Positions 31,890-40,561 of a stretch of 42,592 nucleotides of DNA are shown here, piece after piece (position 1 is the first letter of the stretch; each line of letters begins with the position of its first letter). The stretch comes from CAZBGR01 sp964491535 (lineage in GTDB: Bacteria; Bacillota_I; Bacilli_A; RF39; UBA660). Location: positions 1-42,592 of the forward strand of contig CAZBGR010000004.1 in the NCBI GenBank assembly GCA_964491535.1. Reading direction: 5' to 3'. Below the pieces are notes generated by a model, which was not told where the DNA came from, did not search any database, and saw only the letters and a list, made by a program, of their open reading frames with translations. Made by a program: the position numbers and the translations under genes.

Positions 31890-33902
31890 TTATTTAAAAA
31901 TCTTTTCAATTTTTTTAGTTAATGATTCAATATTAAACTCTAAATCCTTTTGAATTTCGCTTGTTGAACCACTTTTTCCAAATTGATTAATCGTCATTAA
32001 ATATTTATCGCTATAAACAAAACGATGCCATCCAAAGCTACTTCCTGCTTCTATAACTACTGTTTTATAACCAATAGGAATTAAATTTTCTTTATATTGA
32101 TTAGTTTGTTTTAAATAAAGTTCTACTGAAGGCATACTAATAACTCGTAAATTAATTTCCCTTGCTTGCAAGGCCTTAGCTATCGTTAAGGCAACCGATA
32201 CCTCACTGCCAGTAGCAATAATAATACCTAATAAACTCCCTTTTTCCTTCTTAACTATATAAGCTCCCTTTTCAACATTTAAAATATTAGTTTCTGGTAA
32301 TAAATCAACTTCTTGACGAGCTAAAACCAACGCACTGGGTTCTTGATGTTTTAAAATAGTTTGCCATGAACCAACTATTTCTTTAGCATCAGCTGGCCGA
32401 AAGACATTTAAATTAGGAATACTTCTTAACATCGCCAATTGCTCAATTGGTTGATGGGTAGGCCCATCAGGACCAATATTAATTGAATCATGAGTAAATA
32501 TATAAATAACAGGCAAATTCATTAAAGCACTCATTCTAATAGCTGGTTTCATATAATCAGCAAAAGTTAAAAAAGTACCTCCAAAAGCCCTAATACCACT
32601 TAAAGTAATCCCATTTAAAATAGCCCCCATAGCATGTTCCCTAACACCAAAATAAAGATTACGACCACTGTAATTATCGCGATTAAAAATGGGATAATTA
32701 GTTAAAAAAGCTTTCGTAGAAGATGAAAGATCAGCATTACCACCTATTAAATTAGGTATTTTATCAGCAATAACATCCATAATCTTACCACTAGTTAAAC
32801 GCATCGCTTCATTCATATTTTTATCAAATTCCCATTTAAAGTTAGATAAATCAAGATCATAAGCTAAATCAAAATTAAATAATCTTTCTATTTCTAACTT
32901 TTCAATTGCTGAAAATTGTTGAAGATAAGTTTGATAAATATTTTGCCAAGCTTGATATTTATCATTAATGCGATTTAAGATTAAATCTTTAAATTGTTGA
33001 ACAGCTTCTTTAGAAACGGCAAAAGGAATATCTCTAATGCCCCAATCAGTTTTAAGTTTAACAATTTCATCCTCTAAAAGAGGACTACCATGAACTTTAT
33101 TAGAACCAGCTAATGATGACCCTTTACCAATAATAGTTTTAATTTCAATTAACGATGGTTTAAAACTTTTTTTAGCCTTCATAATCGCTCTATTTAATTC
33201 ATCAAGATTATCACCATTTTTTACTAACTCAGTATGCCAACCTAAAGCCTCAAACCTTTTTATAACCTGTTCATTAAAAGTTAAATTAGTATTACCATCT
33301 AATGAAACATCATTTGAATCATATAAAACAATTAATTTTGATAAAGATAAAGTACCCGCTAAGGAAGCTGCTTCATAACTAACGCCTTCCATTAAATCTC
33401 CATCACTACATAAAACATAAGTGTAATAATCAAATAAAGCATTACCTTGACTAAGAACCCCTTTTTTCTTTATATTATATTTACTAGCTAAAAAACATTC
33501 TCCAATTGCCATTCCCACTGCACTAGCGAAACCTTGTCCTAACGGACCAGTAGTCATTTCTACTCCCGGTGTTAAACCATATTCAGGATGACCTGGAGTT
33601 TTAGAACCAAGTCTTCTAAAAGCCTTTAAATCATCTAAACTAAGATCAAAGCCTGCCATAAATAAAGTAGCATATAATAAAGCAGAACCATGTCCTGCTG
33701 ACATAATAAAACGATCTCGATTAAGCCACTTAGGATTAAGAGGATTAATGTTTAAATGTTTAGCATAAAGAGTATATATAATAGATGCTGCCCCTAAGGC
33801 AATTCCTGGATGCCCTGAATTAGCTAAATTAATCATATCTAAAGCTAAAGCTTTAATGCTATCAATTATTTTTTGTTCTAAAAAAACTTCTTTTTTGTTC
33901 AT
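31890..33902 (-). CDS. tkt: Transketolase
   Basis: Transketolase (670 residues), a thiamine-diphosphate enzyme of the pentose phosphate pathway. It has 'GHPGIALGAASIIYTLY', the ThDP motif 'CSDGDLMEGVSYEAASLAGTL', 'HGSPLLEDEI', and the pyrimidine domain 'FGVREHAMGAILNGI' with the catalytic glutamate and 'FTHDSINIGPDGPTHQPIEQ'. ATG at 33902 with AAAGG and AGGTGAG upstream. Synteny lexA-(yneA)-tkt-sirA-yneF is as in Bacillus. Confidence 0.98.
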   Translation of the reverse strand: MNKKEVFLEQKIIDSIKALALDMINLANSGHPGIALGAASIIYTLYAKHLNINPLNPKWLNRDRFIMSAGHGSALLYATLFMAGFDLSLDDLKAFRRLGSKTPGHPEYGLTPGVEMTTGPLGQGFASAVGMAIGECFLASKYNIKKKGVLSQGNALFDYYTYVLCSDGDLMEGVSYEAASLAGTLSLSKLIVLYDSNDVSLDGNTNLTFNEQVIKRFEALGWHTELVKNGDNLDELNRAIMKAKKSFKPSLIEIKTIIGKGSSLAGSNKVHGSPLLEDEIVKLKTDWGIRDIPFAVSKEAVQQFKDLILNRINDKYQAWQNIYQTYLQQFSAIEKLEIERLFNFDLAYDLDLSNFKWEFDKNMNEAMRLTSGKIMDVIADKIPNLIGGNADLSSSTKAFLTNYPIFNRDNYSGRNLYFGVREHAMGAILNGITLSGIRAFGGTFLTFADYMKPAIRMSALMNLPVIYIFTHDSINIGPDGPTHQPIEQLAMLRSIPNLNVFRPADAKEIVGSWQTILKHQEPSALVLARQEVDLLPETNILNVEKGAYIVKKEKGSLLGIIIATGSEVSVALTIAKALQAREINLRVISMPSVELYLKQTNQYKENLIPIGYKTVVIEAGSSFGWHRFVYSDKYLMTINQFGKSGSTSEIQKDLEFNIESLTKKIEKIFK

Positions 33903-33974
33903 CCTTTAACTCACCTTTTTACTTTATCCTCATTAAATGTATTATATCAAAAAATTAGTTTTTTAGAAAACACC

Positions 33975-34121
33975 TTACTTTTGGTTGACAGTTAAGATGA
34001 CATTATTATAATTAACATCCTTTTTTTCCAAACGATCAATTCGCCAAACATAAACTTGAAGACAAATTATTAAAGCTAGATAAAACAATATTATTCCTTT
34101 ATTATTTAAGATAAAACGCAT
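33975..34121 (-). CDS. 48-residue membrane peptide, putative SOS division inhibitor
   Basis: A short gene divergent from lexA. ATG at 34121 is preceded by AGAAAGGGG at eight bases and by a consensus SigA promoter whose spacer holds an SOS box. The peptide has one transmembrane helix (about residues 8-26, 'KGIILFYLALIICLQVYVW') and a short polar tail. B. subtilis yneA and S. aureus sosA occupy the same place, are LexA-controlled and inhibit cell division; both are small single-span proteins. No LysM domain is present here. Sequence similarity is too short to judge, so function is inferred from place, topology and regulation. Confidence 0.72.
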   Translation of the reverse strand: MRFILNNKGIILFYLALIICLQVYVWRIDRLEKKDVNYNNVILTVNQK

Positions 34122-34144
34122 TATAGCATCCCCTTTCTAGCATC

Positions 34145-34173
34145 AGTATATACCAAACGTTTGTTCTTGTCAA
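34145..34173 (-). promoter_or_regulatory. SigA promoter of the 48-residue peptide gene
   Basis: Minus strand TTGACA (34168-34173), exact 17-base spacer, TATACT (34145-34150). The spacer contains the SOS box at 34154-34167, so LexA binding would block it. Confidence 0.82.
34154..34167. promoter_or_regulatory. SOS (LexA) box 1
   Basis: Minus-strand AGAACAAACGTTTG, close to the Bacillus form CGAAC-N4-GTTCG. It lies between the -35 and -10 of the divergent small gene. Confidence 0.7.
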
Positions 34174-34182
34174 TGGCTTTTC

Positions 34183-34196
34183 CGAACAAGCGTTTG
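34183..34196. promoter_or_regulatory. SOS (LexA) box 2
   Basis: CGAACAAGCGTTTG, the same dyad form as box 1, overlapping the -35 of lexA. It fits autoregulation of lexA. Confidence 0.75.
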
Positions 34197-34222
34197 ACAA
34201 ACCTACTTTTGTATGCTACAAT
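34194..34222 (+). promoter_or_regulatory. SigA promoter of lexA
   Basis: TTGACA (34194-34199), 17-base spacer, TACAAT (34217-34222), overlapping SOS box 2. Confidence 0.85.
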
Positions 34223-34241
34223 GTCAAGCGAAAGGAGAAAA

Positions 34242-34859
34242 ATGAAAGAATTAACCAAAAGACAAAACGATATCCTAACTTTTATAAAAAAACATTTGGT
34301 TGACAAAGGATACCCCCCTACTGTTAGGGAAATAGGTCAAGCTTTTAATTTAAATTCTCCCGCTACTACTCACGTTCATCTAAAAAACCTAGAAGATAAA
34401 GGCTACCTTAAAAGAGATAATTTTAAAAATAGAGCTTTAGAACTATTGGTGGCAAACGAATTTGAAATCAAAAACGAAAATATTATCGATGTTCCCTTAC
34501 TAGGAAAAGTAACTGCCGGTTCCCCTATTGAAGCGATTGAAAACCCTAATGAATATTTTAGTTTACCAGCTTATTTAATTCCTAAACAAAAGGAAGTTTT
34601 CACTTTGAAAATAACTGGTGATAGCATGATTAATGCCGGTATATATGATAGTGATATAGCTATTATTCAAAGGCAAAAAACAGCTAATAATGGCGACATA
34701 GTTGTCTTTATGAACGAAGATAATGAAGTATCATTAAAAAGATTTTACAAAATGAATACTCATTTTGAATTAAGGCCTGAAAATGATTATTTTGAACCAA
34801 TCATTTTAGATAAAGTTACTATTTTAGGAAAAGCCATCGGTTTATATCGGAAATTATAA
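34242..34859 (+). CDS. lexA: SOS repressor LexA
   Basis: LexA (205 residues) represses DNA-damage genes and cleaves itself when RecA is active. The N-terminal winged helix is 'MKELTKRQNDILTFIKKHLVDKGYPPTVREIGQAF...SPATTHVHLKNLEDKGYL'. The cleavage bond is A92-G93 ('GKVTAGSP'), the catalytic serine S128 ('TGDSM') and the lysine K166 ('VSLKRF'). Start is ATG 34242 with AAAGGAG upstream; an in-frame extension to 34161 would read through the promoter. Two SOS boxes lie between it and the divergent small gene. Confidence 0.97.
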   Translation: MKELTKRQNDILTFIKKHLVDKGYPPTVREIGQAFNLNSPATTHVHLKNLEDKGYLKRDNFKNRALELLVANEFEIKNENIIDVPLLGKVTAGSPIEAIENPNEYFSLPAYLIPKQKEVFTLKITGDSMINAGIYDSDIAIIQRQKTANNGDIVVFMNEDNEVSLKRFYKMNTHFELRPENDYFEPIILDKVTILGKAIGLYRKL

Positions 34860-34872
34860 ATAAATTACTTTT

Positions 34873-34940
34873 AAAAATATCCCTACAATTGATATCAAAA
34901 GAAATACAATAACCATATCAATTATAGGGATATTTTTTTT
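34873..34940. terminator. Bidirectional terminator between lexA and the ABC permease
   Basis: A 23-bp inverted repeat (34873-34895 with 34915-34937) with one mismatch and a 19-base loop. A-runs and T-runs on both sides suit convergent termination. Confidence 0.85.
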
Positions 34941-34954
34941 TAAAATTACAACTT

Positions 34955-36283
34955 CTATTGCTTAATGGCTTTAAACATCTTTGACCATAACTTGGTAGTT
35001 GAATAATTTAAAATACCAACTTTATATATTTTCATGCCATAGGTAACCATTAAATATATTAAACCAAGAAGTAACAAAATAGCTAGTAATACTTCTTTTA
35101 TTCCAAATTGACCTACGACTAACAACGCAGGAGTCATTAAAGCTGAAAAGAAAGGTAAAGTAGCAATTACTTTAATAAAAATTGAACCTTCAAACATTGG
35201 AGCCATAATTGATAAATAATATCCAGCAAAAGAAACAAAAATGATTGGAGTTTGGAGTTGTTGATAATCTTCCATACTAGTAGTCATTGATGCTAAAATA
35301 CCAGCTAATAAAGAATAAGCTAAAAAGCTTAAAACTATTAAAATCAAAGTAAGGGGAATTATATAAATTAATTTATCAGCAAAACCCGATTCGACTAATT
35401 GAAGCCATAAAGCTTTAATATTAATTCCTTCAGGTAAAATACTACCAGCTGTTGAATTAACTTTTGATCTAATAAAAATACCCATCATAGCCGAGATAAA
35501 GAGGACACTTCCTTGAAGAATAACAAATAAATTACTAGCTAATACTTTAGATGTAAAATGAGTTTGAGGTGAAACATTAGAAATAATAATCTCCATTCCT
35601 CTAGTTGTCTTTTCCTCATTTATTTCAGCCCCTAACATTTGAATTAAAAAGATAATTAAGAAAAAGAAAGGTAAAATAATAGTAGGAAAAACAATACTCA
35701 TAATTAAATTCATATTTTCTTCACTTTGCGTTTTAGATTCATCTAAATAAATTCGTTCAACTAAAGCAGGGGTATTAATTTGGGCTAATTGTTCATAATT
35801 AATATTATATTTTAAAACTGTTAATGATGATTTAACTACATTAATAGCAGCAATAAGCTTTTGTTGTAAAACCCCATCAAGATAACTATTAGAAATAATT
35901 CTAGCTTTAATAACATCTTGCTGATCATCTTCAAAAACAATAATAATTTCTTTATTATCTTTTATTTTAGCAATTAAATCTTCTTCTTTTTCTTTACTTT
36001 CACTAACAATTAATTTATCTAAACACTCCTTATCTTCTTCATTAGTTAAATCATCAACTCCTTTTATTGATGATGAAAACAATTGATAAGCTTGCTTAGT
36101 ATGATCAATAACAACAATCTTAGTTTTTTTATTAAAATCTCCCCCAAATAGATTAATAATCGTATCAATGTTAATCAAACCAATAATCGCTAAGGCTAAA
36201 ATAATATTAACCACCAAAAACCACTTGGAAGATATTTTTCTTAATAAACTTACCTTAATTAAATACTTTAACTTTTTACTCAT
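34955..36283 (-). CDS. ABC-2 type transporter permease (NatB-like)
   Basis: A 442-residue membrane protein, partner of the ATPase at 36276-37172. One N-terminal helix (about residues 18-38) is followed by an extracytoplasmic domain of about 130 residues, then five or six membrane helices including 'IVFPTIILPFFFLIIFLIQMLGAEINEEKTTRGMEIIISNVSPQTHFTSKVLA', a typical ABC-2/NatB pattern. The ATG at 36283 overlaps the end of the ATPase gene. Substrate unknown; sodium export or peptide/antibiotic efflux are both possible for this family. Confidence 0.87.
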   Translation of the reverse strand: MSKKLKYLIKVSLLRKISSKWFLVVNIILALAIIGLINIDTIINLFGGDFNKKTKIVVIDHTKQAYQLFSSSIKGVDDLTNEEDKECLDKLIVSESKEKEEDLIAKIKDNKEIIIVFEDDQQDVIKARIISNSYLDGVLQQKLIAAINVVKSSLTVLKYNINYEQLAQINTPALVERIYLDESKTQSEENMNLIMSIVFPTIILPFFFLIIFLIQMLGAEINEEKTTRGMEIIISNVSPQTHFTSKVLASNLFVILQGSVLFISAMMGIFIRSKVNSTAGSILPEGINIKALWLQLVESGFADKLIYIIPLTLILIVLSFLAYSLLAGILASMTTSMEDYQQLQTPIIFVSFAGYYLSIMAPMFEGSIFIKVIATLPFFSALMTPALLVVGQFGIKEVLLAILLLLGLIYLMVTYGMKIYKVGILNYSTTKLWSKMFKAIKQ

Positions 36284-37172
36284 AATGCTCACCTACTTTC
36301 GCTACAAAGATCTCATTTAAAGAAGGTTCCTCAACTGAAAACTTAGTAACATTCAAACACTTAGATACATATTTAAAAACATCCTCAACATATTTAGCTG
36401 ATTCAATTTTAACTTCGTATTCATCCCCTCTTTCAACTATTTTTATTACTCCTTTAATTTTCTTTAAAACATTTAAATCAACTTCACCCTTAATTAAAAT
36501 ATTCTTTTTGCGATAATTTCTTTTAATCTCTTTTAAACTACCTTCTAATACTGAACGACCATCAACTAAAACAACTAATTTTTCACAAAATAATTCAACA
36601 TGTTCCATTCGATGGGATGAAAAAATAATAATTGAACCTTTTTTTTCAAACTCTTTAATTACTTCCATAAACATGGAAGTATTAACCGGATCTAACCCAG
36701 CAAAAGGTTCATCTAAAATTAATAATTCAGGATTATTAATAATAGCGGTGATAAATTGAATTTTTTGTTGATTACCTTTAGATAGTTCTTTAATCTTTCT
36801 ATTTTTATATTCACTAATTGCAAATCTAGCTAACCATTTATCTAACTCAACATTTACTTCTTCTTTAGTCATTCCTTTTAAAATACCATAATATTCAGCT
36901 TGTTCTTTAACCGTTAATTTAAGAAGTAAACTTCGCTCTTCTGTTAAAAAACCAATTTTATCAGTTACTTTATAATCAATCTTTTTATTATCAAGCATTA
37001 CCTTCCCAGCATTAAAATCTAATAAACCCATAATGATTCTAAAGGTCGTTGTTTTACCTGCTCCATTAGAGCCAAGTAAGCCAAAGATATCTCCCCTCTT
37101 AGCCGTAAATGACAAATTATCAACGGCCTTTAAATCACCATAATATTTAGTAACATTAGTTACCTCTAACAT
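36276..37172 (-). CDS. ABC transporter ATP-binding protein (NatA-like)
   Basis: A 298-residue ABC ATPase with Walker A 'GLLGSNGAGKTTTFRI', Q-loop region, signature 'ELSKGNQQKIQF', Walker B 'LLILDEPFAGLDP' and switch histidine 'IIIFSSHRMEHVE'. About 80 residues follow the core, as in NatA/YhaQ-type exporters. It lies upstream of and overlaps its permease. AAGAGGAGATG precedes its ATG. Confidence 0.93.
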   Translation of the reverse strand: MLEVTNVTKYYGDLKAVDNLSFTAKRGDIFGLLGSNGAGKTTTFRIIMGLLDFNAGKVMLDNKKIDYKVTDKIGFLTEERSLLLKLTVKEQAEYYGILKGMTKEEVNVELDKWLARFAISEYKNRKIKELSKGNQQKIQFITAIINNPELLILDEPFAGLDPVNTSMFMEVIKEFEKKGSIIIFSSHRMEHVELFCEKLVVLVDGRSVLEGSLKEIKRNYRKKNILIKGEVDLNVLKKIKGVIKIVERGDEYEVKIESAKYVEDVFKYVSKCLNVTKFSVEEPSLNEIFVAKVGEHYE

Positions 37173-37191
37173 TCTCTCATCTCCTCTTTAA

Positions 37192-38466
37192 TTATAATGG
37201 CTTTATTACAAAAACTGACTGCTTAGTTAAATCTAAGTTATTAATTAAATCTTGAAAAGTTAAAGCTTTTAACTTTCTTACTTGATTAATTAACTCATTA
37301 TTAAAATCTCCATAAGTAATTATATCATTTATTAGGTAGTGATTAATAGCCTTAATGTTTTCAAACAAATAAATTCTAGAACTTAGATATACTTTCTTTT
37401 TACGATTAAAATCTTCATTATCAATAGTAAAATTAGCTAAATGTTTTTTTATTTCATTAACTAATTTAGTTGGATATTTAGTATTTGCATATAAAACTAC
37501 TAAGATATGCTCTTCAGTATGAAGAATATTGATGGTTATTCCTGAATCTAAATATTCTTTTTCTTTCATTAATTCATTAAAAGAAGAGGTACCATCAAAC
37601 AAAAGATCAAACAAAATAGCTACATAAAGATTTCTTGCTCTTTTATTTAAAGATAAATGATTAATAGGAATCTTAATACTAAAACCTAATTTAGGTATTT
37701 CAACATTCATTTTTTTAACTTGATATTCTTTTACTACTTTATTAGGTTCAGTAATCTTTTTTATTTTTATTTCTTTTATTCTAGAAAACTTCTTTTTCAC
37801 TTGATTCTCTTTTATAACCTCTAAAGCTTCCTTAGGATCAAAACAACCCGTAATAATTAAAAACATATTTGAAGGATGATAAAAGGTTTGATAACACATC
37901 ATTAAAGCTTCTTTAGTAATTTGATGAATATCTTTAATAGAACCAGCTAAAGAATAACGAAGAGGATGATTATTAAAAGTATTAAGTCTTAAACCATCAT
38001 CTAGATTCCAATAAGGCATATCATCATACATTTTTATTTCTTGCTCAATAATACCTTTTTCTTTATTAACATTTTCATCAGTAAAATAAGGTTTTTGAAC
38101 ATAATCTAGTAAAAAGGTTAAATTTTCTTTAAAATGATTAGGCCCATTAAATAAATAAGAAGTATTAAAATAACTAGTAAAAGCATTAACCTCCGCTCCA
38201 TTATTACCATAAAAAACAAAAGGATCCACTCCATCTTCTTGTTCAAATAATTTATGTTCTAGAAAATGAGCGATACCATTAGGCACTTTAATCATCTTTT
38301 TTTTACCTGGAGGAACAAATTGATTATGAACAGAACCATATTTAGTATTAAAAGTAACATAAATATTTTTTAATTTTAATTTAGGAATCATATAAACTTC
38401 TAGCCCGTTTGTTAGTTTATCATAATATAAAATTTCATTTAGATTATTTATTTTAATTTTCTTCAT
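37192..38466 (-). CDS. ymfH: M16 zinc peptidase YmfH-like (catalytic)
   Basis: A 424-residue M16-family peptidase with the inverted zinc motif HFLEH ('GIAHFLEHKLFE') and the distal acidic ligands 'KEKGIIEQEIKMYDD'. It pairs with the non-catalytic homologue encoded just upstream (38453-39724), as ymfF-ymfH do in Bacillus. Start ATG 38466 overlaps the upstream gene by 14 bases; an ATG at 38481 lacks a ribosome site. Substrate not known; related pairs process or degrade peptides. Confidence 0.92.
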   Translation of the reverse strand: MKKIKINNLNEILYYDKLTNGLEVYMIPKLKLKNIYVTFNTKYGSVHNQFVPPGKKKMIKVPNGIAHFLEHKLFEQEDGVDPFVFYGNNGAEVNAFTSYFNTSYLFNGPNHFKENLTFLLDYVQKPYFTDENVNKEKGIIEQEIKMYDDMPYWNLDDGLRLNTFNNHPLRYSLAGSIKDIHQITKEALMMCYQTFYHPSNMFLIITGCFDPKEALEVIKENQVKKKFSRIKEIKIKKITEPNKVVKEYQVKKMNVEIPKLGFSIKIPINHLSLNKRARNLYVAILFDLLFDGTSSFNELMKEKEYLDSGITINILHTEEHILVVLYANTKYPTKLVNEIKKHLANFTIDNEDFNRKKKVYLSSRIYLFENIKAINHYLINDIITYGDFNNELINQVRKLKALTFQDLINNLDLTKQSVFVIKPL

Positions 38467-39724
38467 ACTCTTGACCCCCATAAAGTAAAAAAACAGTATC
38501 CATTTTTATCTTTTTAGCAACCCTTTTTAAATCAGCTATCGTTACTTCTTGATATTTTTTTATTTGGGTTTTTAAATCATCTAACTTTAATAAAGATATT
38601 AATAAATAAGTATTTATAATCTGATTAGGATAATCAAAAACATCATCAAGTTGACTTAAGATACTTTTTTTAGCTTTATCTAATTCAGAATCCTTAATAT
38701 TACCTTTAGCTATTTCGTTCATTTCTTTTTTAATTAAAGATAACACCTTCGAAGCATTATCTTTATTTATCCCAGAATAAATAAGTAATAAATTATCAGC
38801 CTTAATATAAACGCTTTTAATATAATACGCTAATGAATGCTTTTCACGAACAGTAGCAAATAATTTAGAATAAGAAGCTCCTCCTAAAATATTAGCATAT
38901 AAAGGCATTATATATTTTTGTTCAAAGTCAGTTAAATTAATTAATTTACAACCAATTGATAGTTTAGATTGTCTAATCTTTTCTTCTTCATTAACTTTTT
39001 TTATTCTTAAACGATGTTGTTGATGATTAATAACTAAATCCCCTTTAAAACGTTTAATAGTATTAATTTTAATTTTTTCTTTTAACATCCTTTTAATTTC
39101 ATTAAGATCAAGATCCCCTAAAATAAAAATATCTAATTCATCATTATTAATTACTTCATTATAATAAGTTTTTAAAGTCTTAGGCGTAATTTTCTTAATA
39201 TCTTCTAAATAACCATCACGAAAAGCATAAGGAGCCTTAATATCCATTTCTTCTAACATTCTAATTAAACTATATTTTTGAGGATCATCTTTAATTGATT
39301 TAAGCGATGAAGAATACATATTTTTTACTATTTTAAAAGATTTAGCATCAAAAGCCTTATCTTTAAGATGAGGATTAAAAATAATCTCCATTAAAAAAGC
39401 AAATGTTTTTTCATACATTTTAGGTTCTGTATAAGCTTCATTAAGCATCGCTAATGAAAAAGATAATAAACTATAATTTCCTAAACGACGATGAATAACG
39501 GCTATATTAGGGTCATATAAATGCTCAGCCTTAATAGCTAGTAATCTTCTGTTTGGATAATTTTTAGAAGATTGCATCAGCATTAAGGCTAAAAAGTTTC
39601 TAATTGTTACTTCTTCCTTTTTTAAAGGACGTTTAAAATTAACTAACATTGAAATTGTTTTAAATTTATCAGTTTTAATAAAATGAAGATTATAAGAATG
39701 AAGATTATAGGTTAAATATTTCAT
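38453..39724 (-). CDS. ymfF: M16 peptidase-like protein YmfF (non-catalytic partner)
   Basis: A 423-residue M16-fold protein. At the place of HxxEH it reads 'FLALMLMQSSKNYPNRRLLAIKAEHLY', so zinc ligands are missing. The family's second domain is present ('FATVREKHSLAYYIKSVY'). It is expected to form a heterodimer with the YmfH-like product. It overlaps that gene and lies after deoD. Confidence 0.9.
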   Translation of the reverse strand: MKYLTYNLHSYNLHFIKTDKFKTISMLVNFKRPLKKEEVTIRNFLALMLMQSSKNYPNRRLLAIKAEHLYDPNIAVIHRRLGNYSLLSFSLAMLNEAYTEPKMYEKTFAFLMEIIFNPHLKDKAFDAKSFKIVKNMYSSSLKSIKDDPQKYSLIRMLEEMDIKAPYAFRDGYLEDIKKITPKTLKTYYNEVINNDELDIFILGDLDLNEIKRMLKEKIKINTIKRFKGDLVINHQQHRLRIKKVNEEEKIRQSKLSIGCKLINLTDFEQKYIMPLYANILGGASYSKLFATVREKHSLAYYIKSVYIKADNLLLIYSGINKDNASKVLSLIKKEMNEIAKGNIKDSELDKAKKSILSQLDDVFDYPNQIINTYLLISLLKLDDLKTQIKKYQEVTIADLKRVAKKIKMDTVFLLYGGQEYEEN

Positions 39725-39772
39725 TAGAACCTCCTTCTCTTATTAGTATGGAGCAAATAAACCCTTTTATTA

Positions 39773-40477
39773 TTATAGAAGAGCCTCTAAAACTAATTCA
39801 ATACTCTCTATTAAATATTGTTCTCTTTCTATAGGATCTATTTCCTCTTTAGTATCTAAATAATTAATTACTGTTAATAAACAAGCAGCTTCTCTATTAA
39901 AAAGATGAGCATTATGAAATAAAGCAAAAGTTTCCATTTCAGAAGCTAAACATTTATAATTACTTAATAGCTTAAAATCTTCTTTACTATCTTTATAAAA
40001 AACATCAGTCGTATAAATATTACCTCTTATTAATTTAAGACCTTTTTCTAAAGCTTTATCAGCTATTATATTAGTTAAAGATAAAGAAGATGAAATAAAG
40101 TTTTCCCGTCTCCCATTTTGAACATAAGAATAGCTAGAATCACTATATGAAGCTTCAACTAAAATCTTAGTTGCTAAGGTTATATCTTTAGTAATCGCTC
40201 CACAAGAACCTATTCTAATAATTTTTTGAACATCATAAAACTTAAATAATTCATAAGAATATATCGCCATACTAGGAATACCCATTCCTGAACCAATAAC
40301 CGATATCCTTTTACCTTTATAAAATCCTGTAAAACCTAACATATTTCTAACTTGATTAAATTGCTTTACCTCAGTTAAATAATGTTTAGCAATAAACTTA
40401 GCCCGTAAAGGGTCTCCTGGCATAATAACAATCTTAGCCACTTCTTCCTTTTTAGCTTCAATATGGGGTGTTGCCAT
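39773..40477 (-). CDS. deoD: Purine nucleoside phosphorylase (DeoD type)
   Basis: DeoD (234 residues), which splits purine nucleosides to base and ribose-1-phosphate. Motifs: 'HIEAKKEEVAKIVIMPGDPLRAKFIA', 'VIGSGMGIPSMAIYSYEL', 'IIRIGSCGAI' and 'ASEMETFALFHNA'. The length is that of the hexameric bacterial type. It has AAAGGAGG before its ATG. Confidence 0.96.
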   Translation of the reverse strand: MATPHIEAKKEEVAKIVIMPGDPLRAKFIAKHYLTEVKQFNQVRNMLGFTGFYKGKRISVIGSGMGIPSMAIYSYELFKFYDVQKIIRIGSCGAITKDITLATKILVEASYSDSSYSYVQNGRRENFISSSLSLTNIIADKALEKGLKLIRGNIYTTDVFYKDSKEDFKLLSNYKCLASEMETFALFHNAHLFNREAACLLTVINYLDTKEEIDPIEREQYLIESIELVLEALL

Positions 40478-40529
40478 TATTTCCTCCTTTTTTTAAAAAA
40501 ACTTTAATTAAATAACAACTCAAATTATT

Positions 40530-40561
40530 AAATAGAGGTATTAATTATTATACCTCTATTT
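40530..40561 (-). terminator. Hairpin at the end of rny
   Basis: AAATAGAGGTAT / ATACCTCTATTT, a perfect 12-bp stem with an eight-base loop that begins inside the rny stop region. The T-tail is weak, so it may be a terminator or a 3' stabiliser. Confidence 0.55.

Noticed and set aside
34121..34306. Minus-strand ORF over the lexA start
   Set aside because: It covers both promoters and the SOS boxes; the real minus-strand gene starts at 34121 in a different frame.
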